The notes beneath the pieces were generated by a model. The model was not told the origin of the DNA, ran no database searches, and saw only the letters and a list, made by a program, of their open reading frames with translations. From Irineochytrium annulatum (lineage: Eukaryota; Chytridiomycota; Chytridiomycetes; Chytridiales; Chytridiaceae), in contig JADGJL010000013.1 of NCBI GenBank assembly GCA_027600665.1, forward strand, positions 1 through 64,000: DNA of 64,000 bases, read 5' to 3'. Position numbers and translations under genes: made by a program. Below are positions 27,724 to 36,687 of this stretch, piece after piece; position 1 is the first letter of the stretch, and every line of letters starts with the position of its first letter.

Positions 27724-27800
27724 ACGTATGGACTGAATAACCGCATTCTCCGGTGTTGACCGGATCAGGAGGCGGAACCTGGGGAAAGAAGGGATTCATG

Positions 27801-28808
27801 ATGGTCTACGTAGCAAGCGATACTCGCTATGAAACGATGAAATACAACCGCGTTGGACGTTCAGGTTTGAAACTGCCAGCGATTTCACTGGGGCTATGGC
27901 ATAATTTTGGCGGTATCAATAACGCTGAGAATGGACGAAATATGATCACCCGATCATTTGATCTGGGTATTACCCATTTTGACCTTGCCAACAATTATGG
28001 TCCACCGGCAGGTTCGGCAGAACAGTTGTTTGGACAGGTGCTTGCCCAGGATCTGAAACCTTATCGGGATGAACTTGTGATCTCCACCAAAGCAGGATAT
28101 TATATGTGGCCCGGCCCGTATGGCGAGTGGGGCTCACGCAAAAACCTGGTATCCAGTCTGAATCAGAGCTTGAAGCGTATGGGCCTGGATTACGTGGATA
28201 TTTTCTATTCCCACCGTTATGATCCCGAAACGCCTTTGGAAGAAACGATGATGGCACTGGATCATATTGTTCGCTCGGGCAAAGCCCTCTATGTAGGAAT
28301 CTCCAACTATCCCGCAGACCAGACGAGAGAGGCCGCTGAGATTCTCAAAAGTTTGGGTACGCCGCTGTTGATCCATCAACCGAAGTATTCGATGCTGGAT
28401 CGCTGGATTGAAGATGGTTTGCAGGACGTGCTGGATGAATATGGAACAGGCAGTATTGCCTTCTGTCCTCTGGCACAAGGTGTACTCACGAACAAATACT
28501 TGAACGGTATCCCGGAAGACTCACGTGCCAAAGGACCGTCGGTATTCCTGAATGAGAGCAACATCTCTCCGGAGACGCTCCGCAAAGTGCGTGCGCTCAA
28601 CCAGATTGCAGCAGCCCGTGGTCAGAGCTTGGCCCAATTTGCACTTTCTTGGGTTCTGCGTAATGGCAGGGTAACATCTGCGCTGATTGGCGCAAGCCGT
28701 CCTTCCCAGATTGAAGAAAATGTGGCTGCACTCAGCCAATTGGATTTCTCTACAGAGGAATTGGAACGGATTGAGTCCATTCTGTCACCCAAGTCTGATG
28801 ACAAATAA
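27801..28808 (+). CDS. Aldo/keto reductase (YghZ/GAP reductase-like)
   Basis: 335 residues of the AKR14-like group. Visible catalytic tetrad: Asp in FDLANNYGPP (with Tyr), Lys in VISTKAGYYMWPGPYGEWGSRK, and His in YSHRYDP. The C-terminal GASRPSQIEENVAAL motif binds the NADPH phosphate. E. coli YghZ reduces L-glyceraldehyde 3-phosphate and methylglyoxal; a similar detoxifying role is inferred. ATG at 27801 fits AAGGG at 27789; the ATG one codon earlier is possible. Confidence 0.9.
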   Translation: MVYVASDTRYETMKYNRVGRSGLKLPAISLGLWHNFGGINNAENGRNMITRSFDLGITHFDLANNYGPPAGSAEQLFGQVLAQDLKPYRDELVISTKAGYYMWPGPYGEWGSRKNLVSSLNQSLKRMGLDYVDIFYSHRYDPETPLEETMMALDHIVRSGKALYVGISNYPADQTREAAEILKSLGTPLLIHQPKYSMLDRWIEDGLQDVLDEYGTGSIAFCPLAQGVLTNKYLNGIPEDSRAKGPSVFLNESNISPETLRKVRALNQIAAARGQSLAQFALSWVLRNGRVTSALIGASRPSQIEENVAALSQLDFSTEELERIESILSPKSDDK

Positions 28809-28816
28809 TTAACGTG

Positions 28817-28859
28817 CAAAAGGTGCATCTTAGCCATAATGGCGGAATGCACCTTTTTT
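28817..28859. terminator. Intrinsic terminator
   Basis: Stem AAAGGTGCAT/ATGCACCTTT with a 6-T run on the plus strand and A-run on the other side; serves the reductase gene and the convergent AraC gene. Confidence 0.85.
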
Positions 28860-28890
28860 GTCGTATATGATTCTTGGTCCATTATGTTGA

Positions 28891-29865
28891 TCACCGTTTG
28901 TTTGGTTGAGCATTCGTCTGTAACCCCTGATGTCGTGGACGTGAGAGGATTTTCTCTCGATACAAGCTGGGCGCTTCACCGTGAAATCGTTTGAACTGTT
29001 TGGAGAAATACAGCGCGTCTGGCAGTCCGACCGATGCAGATACCTGTTCGATGGACAGATCCGGGCGTTCTCTTAGGAGTTGGCGCGACTTGTCGATCCG
29101 CAGTTTTAGCAGATAAGTGACTGGCGAAAGTCCGGTTTCCTGTTTGAAAATACGGGAAAGATACGCACGATTATACCCGAGACTCGCAGACATTTGTTCA
29201 ATGGAGACAGGATAGGCATACTGGGTGGACATATATTGAATCATTTGTTTCACCGTACGTCGGATGGAGGATTCACCTGGAATTAAGGTTTGACCCTGCG
29301 AAAGGTGATTCTGTGCTTCGGCTAGAATCATATATAACGTACCCAGTGATGTGAAATGGGAGCTTTCTTTGCGCTCGGCAAAAGCATCCTGCATCACGGA
29401 TAACCAATCGGATATTCCACAGGAAGGTCCGGCATGAAAAACGGACTTCTCCGGGCGGAATCCTGCCTCCTCGGCATGCTGGGCAGCCTGGCTGCCGGTA
29501 AAGGCGATCCAGCGGTATTGCCATGGGTTACGGGCATGTGACTGGTAGCTCACCAGCTGCCCGGGGTGAATGAGGAAACAATCACCTGCGGATAATTCGT
29601 AGGTGTGCAGTTCGGTACGGAACGTACCCGCCCCTTTTTCTACATAATGCAGCAGATAATAATCAAACAATTTAGGGCCGAGGGCGTGACCCGGAAGGGT
29701 CTGGCTTGCTCCGGCAAACAGGACATGCAGTGCGCCTTGCTCATAATAGACTGGATTGGAGGCAACCGAATAACTGAGTGCTCCACTTTTACCGGAAGGT
29801 GATTCCTGTATTCTTTCTATTGAAGATGCAAGCGGGTCTTTCTTGGCGTTGGATTGATCTGCCAT
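28891..29865 (-). CDS. AraC-family transcriptional regulator, probably of galKET
   Basis: 324 residues. The N-terminal cupin (about 45-175) resembles the arabinose-binding AraC domain (HYVEKGAGTFRTELHTYELSAGDCFLIHPG). The C-terminal HTH pair (about 215-310) contains YNRAYLSRIFKQETGLSP and YFSKQFKRFHGEAPS. It is divergent from galK with 153 bases between, so it most likely senses galactose or a galactoside and controls galKET. GAAGGAAA precedes the ATG, and a TATAAT-like -10 lies upstream on the reverse strand near 29898. Confidence 0.88.
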   Translation of the reverse strand: MADQSNAKKDPLASSIERIQESPSGKSGALSYSVASNPVYYEQGALHVLFAGASQTLPGHALGPKLFDYYLLHYVEKGAGTFRTELHTYELSAGDCFLIHPGQLVSYQSHARNPWQYRWIAFTGSQAAQHAEEAGFRPEKSVFHAGPSCGISDWLSVMQDAFAERKESSHFTSLGTLYMILAEAQNHLSQGQTLIPGESSIRRTVKQMIQYMSTQYAYPVSIEQMSASLGYNRAYLSRIFKQETGLSPVTYLLKLRIDKSRQLLRERPDLSIEQVSASVGLPDALYFSKQFKRFHGEAPSLYREKILSRPRHQGLQTNAQPNKR

Positions 29866-30018
29866 AGTTGTTTCCTTCTTTCCGGGATGCTCTGATCATT
29901 ATACGCCTTAAGGTCACATTTATCCATATGAAACACACATGGTTGCATTACATGAGGCACCGCTTTCTTATAAAATAACATTAAGAAAACCACAACAACG
30001 AGGCGAGGTGCAGAAGCA

Positions 30019-31200
30019 GTGAACGTAACTGAATTGAAACAAAAGTTTATTGAGAAGTACGGAGAGAGTGGAGCGGACATCCGTGTATTTCATGCCCCTG
30101 GTCGTGTGAATCTGATCGGTGAGCACATTGACTATAATGGTGGATACGTGCTTCCGGCAGCACTTGAATTTGGAACAACATTAATAATCCGTGAGCGTCA
30201 GGACAACAAGTTGCAACTGGCGTCCACGAACATGTCTTATGAAGGAGCACTGGATACTTCCACTATTGGTAAGGAGAAAACGGGTGAATGGACCGACTAT
30301 CCTGTTGGTGTCATGGTGGAATTGCAAAGCAAAGGTGTGAATGTAACGAAAGGGTACGACTTCCTGTACCACGGGGAGATTCCGAACGGGGCAGGACTTT
30401 CATCATCTGCATCTCTGGAGGTACTTACCGGATTCGCGATTCAGTCTCTGGAGGGCGTGTCGGATATTGATACGGTTCAACTGGCACTTCTGTCCCAGAA
30501 AGCCGAAAATGAGTTCGTAGGCGTCAACTGTGGAATCATGGATCAGTTCGCAGTTGCAAATGGTGCGCAGGATCACGCGATTCTGCTGATGTGTGACACA
30601 CTGGAGTACGAAAAGGTTCCTTTCCGTACAGGCTCTTACAAATTGGTCATCGGGAACACAAACAAACGCCGCGGGCTGGTGGATTCGGCGTACAATGAAC
30701 GTCGCTCCCAATGCGAGCAGGCACTTGCCATCTTGAAGGAACAGCTGCCTGCACTGAATTACCTGGCTCAATTGACGCCAGAGCAGTTCGTAACACTACA
30801 GGATCAGATCAAGGATGAGAAAGTTAGACAGCGTGCACAACATGTTGTGGAAGAGAACGCGCGTGTGCTCGCATCAGTCGAAGCATTGCAGCGTAATGAT
30901 CTGGAAACCTTCGGCCAATTGATGAACGCTTCTCATGAATCGCTTCGCGACTTGTACGAAGTAAGCTGTGATGAGCTGGATGTTATGGTGGAAGAAGCTC
31001 AGCGTATTCCTGGCACACTTGGTGCCCGAATGACTGGCGCAGGATTTGGCGGTTGCACCGTATCGCTGGTGCATGAAAATGATGTCGAGCGTTTTGTAAG
31101 CGAAGTGGGCGCTGCATATGAAGCACGTACCACTCTCAAAGGTGATTTTTATGTATGCGGCGTAGGTGACGGTGTTAAAGAATTGAAGGAGGCGAAGTAA
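30019..31200 (+). CDS. galK: Galactokinase
   Basis: 393 residues. Phosphorylates galactose at C1. GHMP-kinase motifs are intact: GRVNLIGEHIDYNGG near 29, the ATP loop GAGLSSSASLE near 124, and MTGAGFGGC near 335. GTG start at 30019 lies eight bases after GAGGTG. First gene of galKET. The upstream -10 (TATAAA near 29970) has no good -35, as expected for activation by the divergent AraC protein. Confidence 0.96.
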   Translation: MNVTELKQKFIEKYGESGADIRVFHAPGRVNLIGEHIDYNGGYVLPAALEFGTTLIIRERQDNKLQLASTNMSYEGALDTSTIGKEKTGEWTDYPVGVMVELQSKGVNVTKGYDFLYHGEIPNGAGLSSSASLEVLTGFAIQSLEGVSDIDTVQLALLSQKAENEFVGVNCGIMDQFAVANGAQDHAILLMCDTLEYEKVPFRTGSYKLVIGNTNKRRGLVDSAYNERRSQCEQALAILKEQLPALNYLAQLTPEQFVTLQDQIKDEKVRQRAQHVVEENARVLASVEALQRNDLETFGQLMNASHESLRDLYEVSCDELDVMVEEAQRIPGTLGARMTGAGFGGCTVSLVHENDVERFVSEVGAAYEARTTLKGDFYVCGVGDGVKELKEAK

Positions 31201-31201
31201 A

Positions 31202-32191
31202 ATGGCAATTTTGGTGACAGGTGGAGCAGGGTATATTGGATCTCATACGGTAGCGGCTTTGTTGGAACGTGGAGAAGAGGTTGTTGTACTGGATAACTTG
31301 CAGACAGGGCATCGTGAGGCGCTGCTGGGCGGTAAATTGTATGAAGGAGATCTTCGTGACAAAGAAATTCTGGCGAAGCTATTCGCTGAAAATTCAATTG
31401 ATGCGGTTATTCACTTCGCAGCCAACTCACTCGTAGGCGAAAGTATGAAAGACCCGGTTAAATATTATGACAACAACGTGTTTGGTACACTGTGTCTGTT
31501 GGAAGCGATGAATGCAGCAAATGTACGTCGCATCGTCTTCTCTTCCACGGCAGCGACCTACGGTGAGCCTGAGAAAGTGCCAATCGAAGAAAGCGATCGT
31601 ACAGAGCCGACCAACGTATATGGTGAAACGAAATTGATGATGGAACGCATGATGTCATGGTTCGATAAAGTTCAGGATATCAAGTACGTTTCCCTGCGTT
31701 ACTTCAATGCAGCCGGTGCGCATGAGAGCGGCAAAATTGGTGAAGATCACCAGCCAGAGAGTCACCTGATCCCCCTCGTACTGCAAACGGCTTTGAAACA
31801 ACGCTCGCATATCGCTGTGTTTGGTGACGACTATGCAACCGAAGATGGAACATGTATCCGTGACTACATCCACGTGAGCGACTTGGCTGATGCACATCTG
31901 CGTGCAGTGGATTACCTGCGTAAAGGTGAGAACAGTAACGTGTTTAACCTGGGTAACGGCACAGGATTCTCGGTAAAACAAGTGATCGAAACAGCTAAAA
32001 AAGTGACTGGCCTCGATATCCCGGTTGTACAGGAACCACGTCGTGCGGGTGACCCGGCAGTGCTAGTAGCTTCATCTGCAAAAGCGAGATCTGTTCTGGG
32101 CTGGAATCCAAAATGGACCAATCTGGAAGATGTCATTCAAAGCGCTTGGAGCTGGCACCAATCACGTCCTGACGGCTACGGAAAAAACTAG
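31202..32191 (+). CDS. galE: UDP-glucose 4-epimerase
   Basis: 329 residues, short-chain dehydrogenase fold. NAD-binding GGAGYIGSH near 7, the catalytic Ser in FSSTAATYG and Tyr-Lys in YGETK near 142-146. Interconverts UDP-galactose and UDP-glucose. One base separates galK stop and this start; the ribosome binding site lies inside the end of galK. Confidence 0.96.
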   Translation: MAILVTGGAGYIGSHTVAALLERGEEVVVLDNLQTGHREALLGGKLYEGDLRDKEILAKLFAENSIDAVIHFAANSLVGESMKDPVKYYDNNVFGTLCLLEAMNAANVRRIVFSSTAATYGEPEKVPIEESDRTEPTNVYGETKLMMERMMSWFDKVQDIKYVSLRYFNAAGAHESGKIGEDHQPESHLIPLVLQTALKQRSHIAVFGDDYATEDGTCIRDYIHVSDLADAHLRAVDYLRKGENSNVFNLGNGTGFSVKQVIETAKKVTGLDIPVVQEPRRAGDPAVLVASSAKARSVLGWNPKWTNLEDVIQSAWSWHQSRPDGYGKN

Positions 32192-32205
32192 GAGGCGAAC
32201 ACCTT

Positions 32206-33804
32206 ATGTCACAGACTCATATTGCAGCAGGTGCCACAGAGCGGACACCGGAGCAGCAGGAAGCACTGCATGCCATTGAACGTCTGGTTGCATTTGCCTT
32301 GCAGAAACAATTAATTGAGGAAGCGGATTGGGATTACAGCCGCAACCTCTTGCTGGAACAATTCGGATTCTCGGAGCCTTATGCCGGCGAGTTGGACACA
32401 ACAGTGCCCGATGGTCCACAGGCGATGCTGGATACGTTGATCGATTATGGATTTACCATTGGACTCATTCCTGAAAATAGCGATACGTTCCGTGATTTGC
32501 TGGATGCCAAAATCATGGGTCATTTGATGGCACGCCCATCGGAAGTGGTACGCGCATTCCGCCACACCGAGCAGACGGAAGGCATTGAGGCGGCCACATC
32601 TCAATTTTATGACTTGTCGATTAACTCCAACTACATTCGGATGGATCGCATCTCGAAGAACGTCTATTGGACGCAGGATACGGCTTATGGGGAGATGGAG
32701 ATTACCATTAACCTCTCCAAGCCGGAGAAAAGCCCGAAGGAAATTGCCATGGCGAAATTGCTTCCGCCACCGATATATCCAAAATGCCAACTGTGTCGTG
32801 AAAATGTAGGCTATGCGGGTCGAGTAAATCACCCAGCCCGTCAGAATTTGAGAGTCATTCCGCTGGAGCTTAACAACGAGCCTTGGTTGTTCCAGTACTC
32901 GCCATATGTGTACTACAACGAGCACTGTATCATTTTCCATCATGACCATGTGCCGATGAAACTGACCAAAGATACGCTGCGCAGGCTGCTTGCTTTTGTT
33001 GGGGAGTACCCGCATTACTTTATCGGGTCTAATGCAGATCTGCCGATCGTTGGCGGTTCTATCCTGACACATGACCATTTCCAGGGCGGACGTCATACGT
33101 TTGCCATTCAAAATGCACAGCCAGAGGCAGTCTTCCGCCATGCGGATGCACCTGGACTTACTTTGAGTCTTGTGAAATGGCCAATGTCCGTCATGCGTCT
33201 GGCTTCACACGATCCTGCAGAGCTGCTTGAAGCCGGTAACGCTGTATATGAAGCGTGGAAGGTTTACAGTGATTCGGCTGTGGATATCGAAGCATTCAGT
33301 GAAGTAGACGGTGAACAGGTACCACACAATACGGTAACACCAATCGTTCGCCGCAGTGCAGACGGTGGCTACGAGATGGATCTCGTTTTGCGTAACAATC
33401 GCACGAATGATGTGCATCCTGAAGGGATTTTCCATCCTCACCGTGAGATGCACCATCTGAAGAAAGAAAACATTGGTCTGATCGAAGTGATGGGACTTGC
33501 CATCCTGCCGGGCCGTTTGAAGGAAGAGCTGGACAGTATCGCGGATATTCTCGCTGGAGATGCCAAACTTGCTGAAGCAGCCAAAGCTTCTGATCATGTG
33601 TTGAACAAACATCTGGGCTGGGCCGAAGAGTTGGTTGAACGATTTGGGCCTAACCTGGACAAAGAACAAGCCATTTCCATCGTACAGCAAGAAGTCGGCT
33701 TGAAATTTGCCGAGATTCTCGAACATGCAGGGGTCTACAAATATGATGAAGCAGGACGCCAGGCTTTCCGTCGTTTTGTAAGCAGCATGGGATACACGGA
33801 ATAG
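32206..33804 (+). CDS. galT: UTP--hexose-1-phosphate uridylyltransferase, class II
   Basis: 532 residues, the long Gram-positive GalT2 form rather than the short HIT-family E. coli form. Transfers UMP between UDP-glucose and galactose 1-phosphate. Motifs include FHHDHVPM near 246 and GSILTHDHFQGG near 284. AGGAGGCG precedes the ATG 14 bases after galE. It ends the Leloir operon. Confidence 0.95.
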   Translation: MSQTHIAAGATERTPEQQEALHAIERLVAFALQKQLIEEADWDYSRNLLLEQFGFSEPYAGELDTTVPDGPQAMLDTLIDYGFTIGLIPENSDTFRDLLDAKIMGHLMARPSEVVRAFRHTEQTEGIEAATSQFYDLSINSNYIRMDRISKNVYWTQDTAYGEMEITINLSKPEKSPKEIAMAKLLPPPIYPKCQLCRENVGYAGRVNHPARQNLRVIPLELNNEPWLFQYSPYVYYNEHCIIFHHDHVPMKLTKDTLRRLLAFVGEYPHYFIGSNADLPIVGGSILTHDHFQGGRHTFAIQNAQPEAVFRHADAPGLTLSLVKWPMSVMRLASHDPAELLEAGNAVYEAWKVYSDSAVDIEAFSEVDGEQVPHNTVTPIVRRSADGGYEMDLVLRNNRTNDVHPEGIFHPHREMHHLKKENIGLIEVMGLAILPGRLKEELDSIADILAGDAKLAEAAKASDHVLNKHLGWAEELVERFGPNLDKEQAISIVQQEVGLKFAEILEHAGVYKYDEAGRQAFRRFVSSMGYTE

Positions 33805-33827
33805 GAATCAACATAATTAACATAACC

Positions 33828-33863
33828 CAAGAACACCCGCCCAATCATGAGCGGGTGTTCTTG
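33828..33863 (+). terminator. Terminator of galKET
   Basis: Perfect 13-base stem (33828-33840 with 33851-33863) and T-rich tail. Confidence 0.88.
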
Positions 33864-33885
33864 TCTTTCTTGATATTTGTGTGCA

Positions 33886-33914
33886 TTGGAATGAACTTCC
33901 GAGCCAGTTATAAT
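33886..33914 (+). promoter_or_regulatory. Promoter of the PPOX gene
   Basis: TTGGAA (33886-33891), 17 bases, TATAAT (33909-33914). Confidence 0.75.
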
Positions 33915-33965
33915 GGAGTGAAGTCCTAGAGTACCACAATGAATTGAGGAAATGGGGTTAATATC

Positions 33966-34553
33966 TTGGAAAAGCAGGCATTGGATATTACGTTGATTAC
34001 AGATGCTGAGGAACTGCAAGGCATGGTGGGTGAACCGCATGAACATGTGCGTAACAAGGCAATTTCATTTGTGGATTCACATGTTCAGAATTTTTTATCC
34101 ATGTCACCATTATTTTTCCTCTCCACGTCCGATCATAATGGTAAAAGTGATGTATCTCCACGGGGCGATGGAGCAGGATTCGTAAAAGTGTATGATACAT
34201 ATCGACTCGTTTATCCAGAACGCCCAGGCAATCGAAGGATAGACTCCTTGTTGAACATTCTGTCTGACCCAGGTATTGGTATGCTCTTTCTGATTCCGGG
34301 AATGAATGAAGTGCTGCGTATCAATGGTACAGCTTCCATCACCAAGGATGAAGAATTCATTGCGAGCATGGGATGGAGTGGTAAAACCATAGGTGCAGCT
34401 GTCATTGTGGATGTGGAAGAGTGCTTTATTCATTGTCCACGAGCATTCAAACAGGCTGGGTTATGGGCCCATGAAACATGGGTGGACGCTGAGGATTTGC
34501 CTTCAACGAGCGAGATGTTTAGAGCACATTTGGAGATTAACGGATTGTTATAA
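33966..34553 (+). CDS. Pyridoxamine 5'-phosphate oxidase family (FMN-binding) protein
   Basis: 195 residues. The split-barrel flavin-binding fold shows FFLSTSDHNGKSDVSPRGDGAGFV near 50, LVYPERPGNRRIDSLLNIL near 80 and the C-terminal CPRAFKQAGLW near 160, typical of the MSMEG_1061-type PPOX group. The real substrate is unknown; these are generally flavin- or F420-dependent reductases rather than vitamin B6 enzymes. TTG start at 33966 follows GGGG. Single gene with its own promoter. Confidence 0.82.
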   Translation: MEKQALDITLITDAEELQGMVGEPHEHVRNKAISFVDSHVQNFLSMSPLFFLSTSDHNGKSDVSPRGDGAGFVKVYDTYRLVYPERPGNRRIDSLLNILSDPGIGMLFLIPGMNEVLRINGTASITKDEEFIASMGWSGKTIGAAVIVDVEECFIHCPRAFKQAGLWAHETWVDAEDLPSTSEMFRAHLEINGLL

Positions 34554-34570
34554 AGTGAGTGACTATCGAT

Positions 34571-34599
34571 TTGTTTTTCTATAAACGGGGTACTATAAT
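34571..34599 (+). promoter_or_regulatory. Promoter of the alcohol dehydrogenase gene
   Basis: TTGTTT (34571-34576), 17 bases, consensus TATAAT (34594-34599). Confidence 0.8.
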
Positions 34600-34646
34600 T
34601 GGAGTTGCACAAAAAATTCTAAACTCCATTGGAGGCGACAATAGAT

Positions 34647-35810
34647 ATGAGATCATTCCAATTCTATAATCCAACCCGTCTGATATTCGGTAAAGGACAA
34701 CTGGAAGCATTAAAGACAGAAGTGCCGAAATACGGTAAACGGGTTCTGCTTGTATATGGTGGCGGCAGTATCAAACGCAGTGGGCTGTACGATCAAGTGA
34801 TCGGATTGCTTAAGGAAGCTGGAGCAGAAGTGACTGAACTGGCAGGCGTTGAACCTAACCCACGGCTTTCTACAGTGCATAAAGGGGTAGACCTTTGCAA
34901 AACGAATAACATTGACCTGATTCTCGCTGTAGGTGGCGGTAGTGTACTGGACTGCTCCAAAGCGATTGCTGTAGGTGCTAAATATGATGGCGACATGTGG
35001 GATTTTGCTCAGCGCAAAGCCGTTGCACAAGACGCTCTTCCGCTTGGTACCGTATTAACGATGGCAGCAACGGGTTCAGAGATGAACTCCGGTTCGGTTA
35101 TTACGAATCAGGATACACAAGAAAAGTTGGGCTGGGGTAGTGCATACTCATTCCCTGCATTCTCCATCCTGGATCCGGTGAATACATACACTGTTCCACT
35201 GGACCAAACGGTATATGGTATGGTGGATATGATGTCCCACGTATTGGAGCATTACTTCCATCTGGATGCCAACACACCGGTTCAACTCGGTTTCTGTGAA
35301 ACGATTCTGCGTACGGTAATGGAAGCAGCACCTCGTCTGGTTGAGGATCTGGAGAACTATGAACTGCGCGAAACGATTCTGTATTGCGGAACGATGGCAT
35401 TGAATGGTGTGCTGAATATGGGTCTCGCAGGAGACTGGGCAACACATAATATCGAACACGCGGTATCCGCAGTGTATGATATCCCGCATGGTGGCGGACT
35501 GGCGATCTTGTTCCCGCACTGGATGAAACATAACCTGGATGTCAATGTGGATCGATTCAAACGTCTGGCAATTAATGTATTCGAAGTGAATCCTGAAGGC
35601 AAGTCGGACAGACAGATTGCCGAAGAAGGTATTGATGCGCTGAGCCAATTCTGGACATCCATCGGTGCCCCTAACCGTTTGGCTGATTACGATATCGATG
35701 ATAGCCAGATCGATGTTATGGCTGATAAAGCTATGTTGTTTGGTCCATTCGGTAACTTCAAGAAACTGCAACGGGAAGATGTTGTATCCATCTACAAGGC
35801 TTCTCTGTAA
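34647..35810 (+). CDS. Iron-containing alcohol dehydrogenase (butanol dehydrogenase-like, YugJ type)
   Basis: 387 residues. NAD(P)-binding [13 protein letters not shown] near 92 and the metal-binding set: Asp and His in the [11 protein letters not shown] stretch near 195 and two His in [19 protein letters not shown] near 260. Reduces aldehydes such as butyraldehyde or methylglyoxal with NAD(P)H, or the reverse. Start at 34647 follows TTGGAGGCG; upstream codons of the open frame are that site. Monocistronic. Confidence 0.92.
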   Translation: MRSFQFYNPTRLIFGKGQLEALKTEVPKYGKRVLLVYGGGSIKRSGLYDQVIGLLKEAGAEVTELAGVEPNPRLSTVHKGVDLCKTNNIDLILAVGGGSVLDCSKAIAVGAKYDGDMWDFAQRKAVAQDALPLGTVLTMAATGSEMNSGSVITNQDTQEKLGWGSAYSFPAFSILDPVNTYTVPLDQTVYGMVDMMSHVLEHYFHLDANTPVQLGFCETILRTVMEAAPRLVEDLENYELRETILYCGTMALNGVLNMGLAGDWATHNIEHAVSAVYDIPHGGGLAILFPHWMKHNLDVNVDRFKRLAINVFEVNPEGKSDRQIAEEGIDALSQFWTSIGAPNRLADYDIDDSQIDVMADKAMLFGPFGNFKKLQREDVVSIYKASL

Positions 35811-35852
35811 TTCTATAATCACATACAAGTGAACGGACACATCCTGTTGTCC

Positions 35853-35892
35853 AAAAACCGCAAGTCTCCTTTATGGGGGCTTGCGGTTTTTC
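35853..35892 (+). terminator. Terminator after alcohol dehydrogenase gene
   Basis: Twelve-base stem (35853-35864 with 35880-35891), ending in five Ts. Confidence 0.88.
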
Positions 35893-35998
35893 TATGTGTT
35901 GGATGCGTACGCGAATGATGGAGGATCTTGAAGCATGAAGTAAAGAATGTCGTGATAATACCCATTATCGGCTCCAGAATACATTTGAGGAAAGATTT

Positions 35999-36024
35999 TG
36001 AAACATTTTGATGTTAGCTACGTA
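35999..36024 (+). promoter_or_regulatory. ECF sigma (SigW-type) promoter of NfeD-flotillin operon
   Basis: TGAAAC (35999-36004), exactly 16 bases, CGTA (36021-36024), identical to the B. subtilis SigW consensus. The B. subtilis yuaF-floT operon is a SigW target, which supports the call. The transcript would start about 55 bases before the NfeD gene. Confidence 0.82.
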
Positions 36025-36086
36025 TTTATTTACATGTGGAATGCCCAGTTAGGATGAATTTGCGGCAGAGAGAGGAGGAACAGGGG

Positions 36087-36623
36087 ATGGAGACGATCTA
36101 TTGGGGGTGTCTGATCGGAGGGGCCATATTTGCGGTTGTCAGCCTGGTGCTGGGTGACTTGATTGACGGCTTGCTGGACGGGGCTTTTGAGATGCCAGGT
36201 CTTGATTTTTTTAAACCCGTTGTGTTAGCTGGTTCCATTACAACCTTCGGTGGGGCAGGCATTATGCTGACACGTTACAGTTCATTAAGTGCGATGTCGG
36301 GTCTAATATTATCCCTGCTTATAGGTATTGCTGCAGCCATGCTGGTATTCTTCGCATATATCAAACCGATGCGTAACAGCGATGTCTCGATTGCATTTTC
36401 AATGAAAGAGTTATCTGGGAAAATTGGGGAAATTACCATTCCGGTGCCGGAAAAAGGTTTTGGTGAAGTCATGATCCGCTTTGCATCCGGCAGTACGATT
36501 CAAACGGCATCCAGTTTTGAACACCTCCCCATTGCGGCGGGAGCCCGTGTTGTTGTTGTTGATGTTGTAGATGGCGTACTGCGTGTGTCGGAATGGGATG
36601 AAAATGTACTTAAAGATTTATAA
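36087..36623 (+). CDS. yuaF: NfeD-like membrane protein (YuaF-like)
   Basis: 178 residues. Three or four membrane helices (about 5-25, 38-58, 66-90), then a C-terminal OB-fold (about 110-178, SGKIGEITIPVPEKGFGEVMI ... GARVVVVDVVDGVLRV) as in NfeD/YuaF. Works with flotillin in membrane microdomain organisation and envelope stress. Start at 36087 follows AGGAGG and GGGG. Together with the next gene under an ECF-type promoter. Confidence 0.88.
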   Translation: METIYWGCLIGGAIFAVVSLVLGDLIDGLLDGAFEMPGLDFFKPVVLAGSITTFGGAGIMLTRYSSLSAMSGLILSLLIGIAAAMLVFFAYIKPMRNSDVSIAFSMKELSGKIGEITIPVPEKGFGEVMIRFASGSTIQTASSFEHLPIAAGARVVVVDVVDGVLRVSEWDENVLKDL

Positions 36624-36687
36624 AGTATTCTTGTCACCTAAGTAGTTTTAAGCACTCATCATGAATGAATAAGGGGAGAGATGTGGA

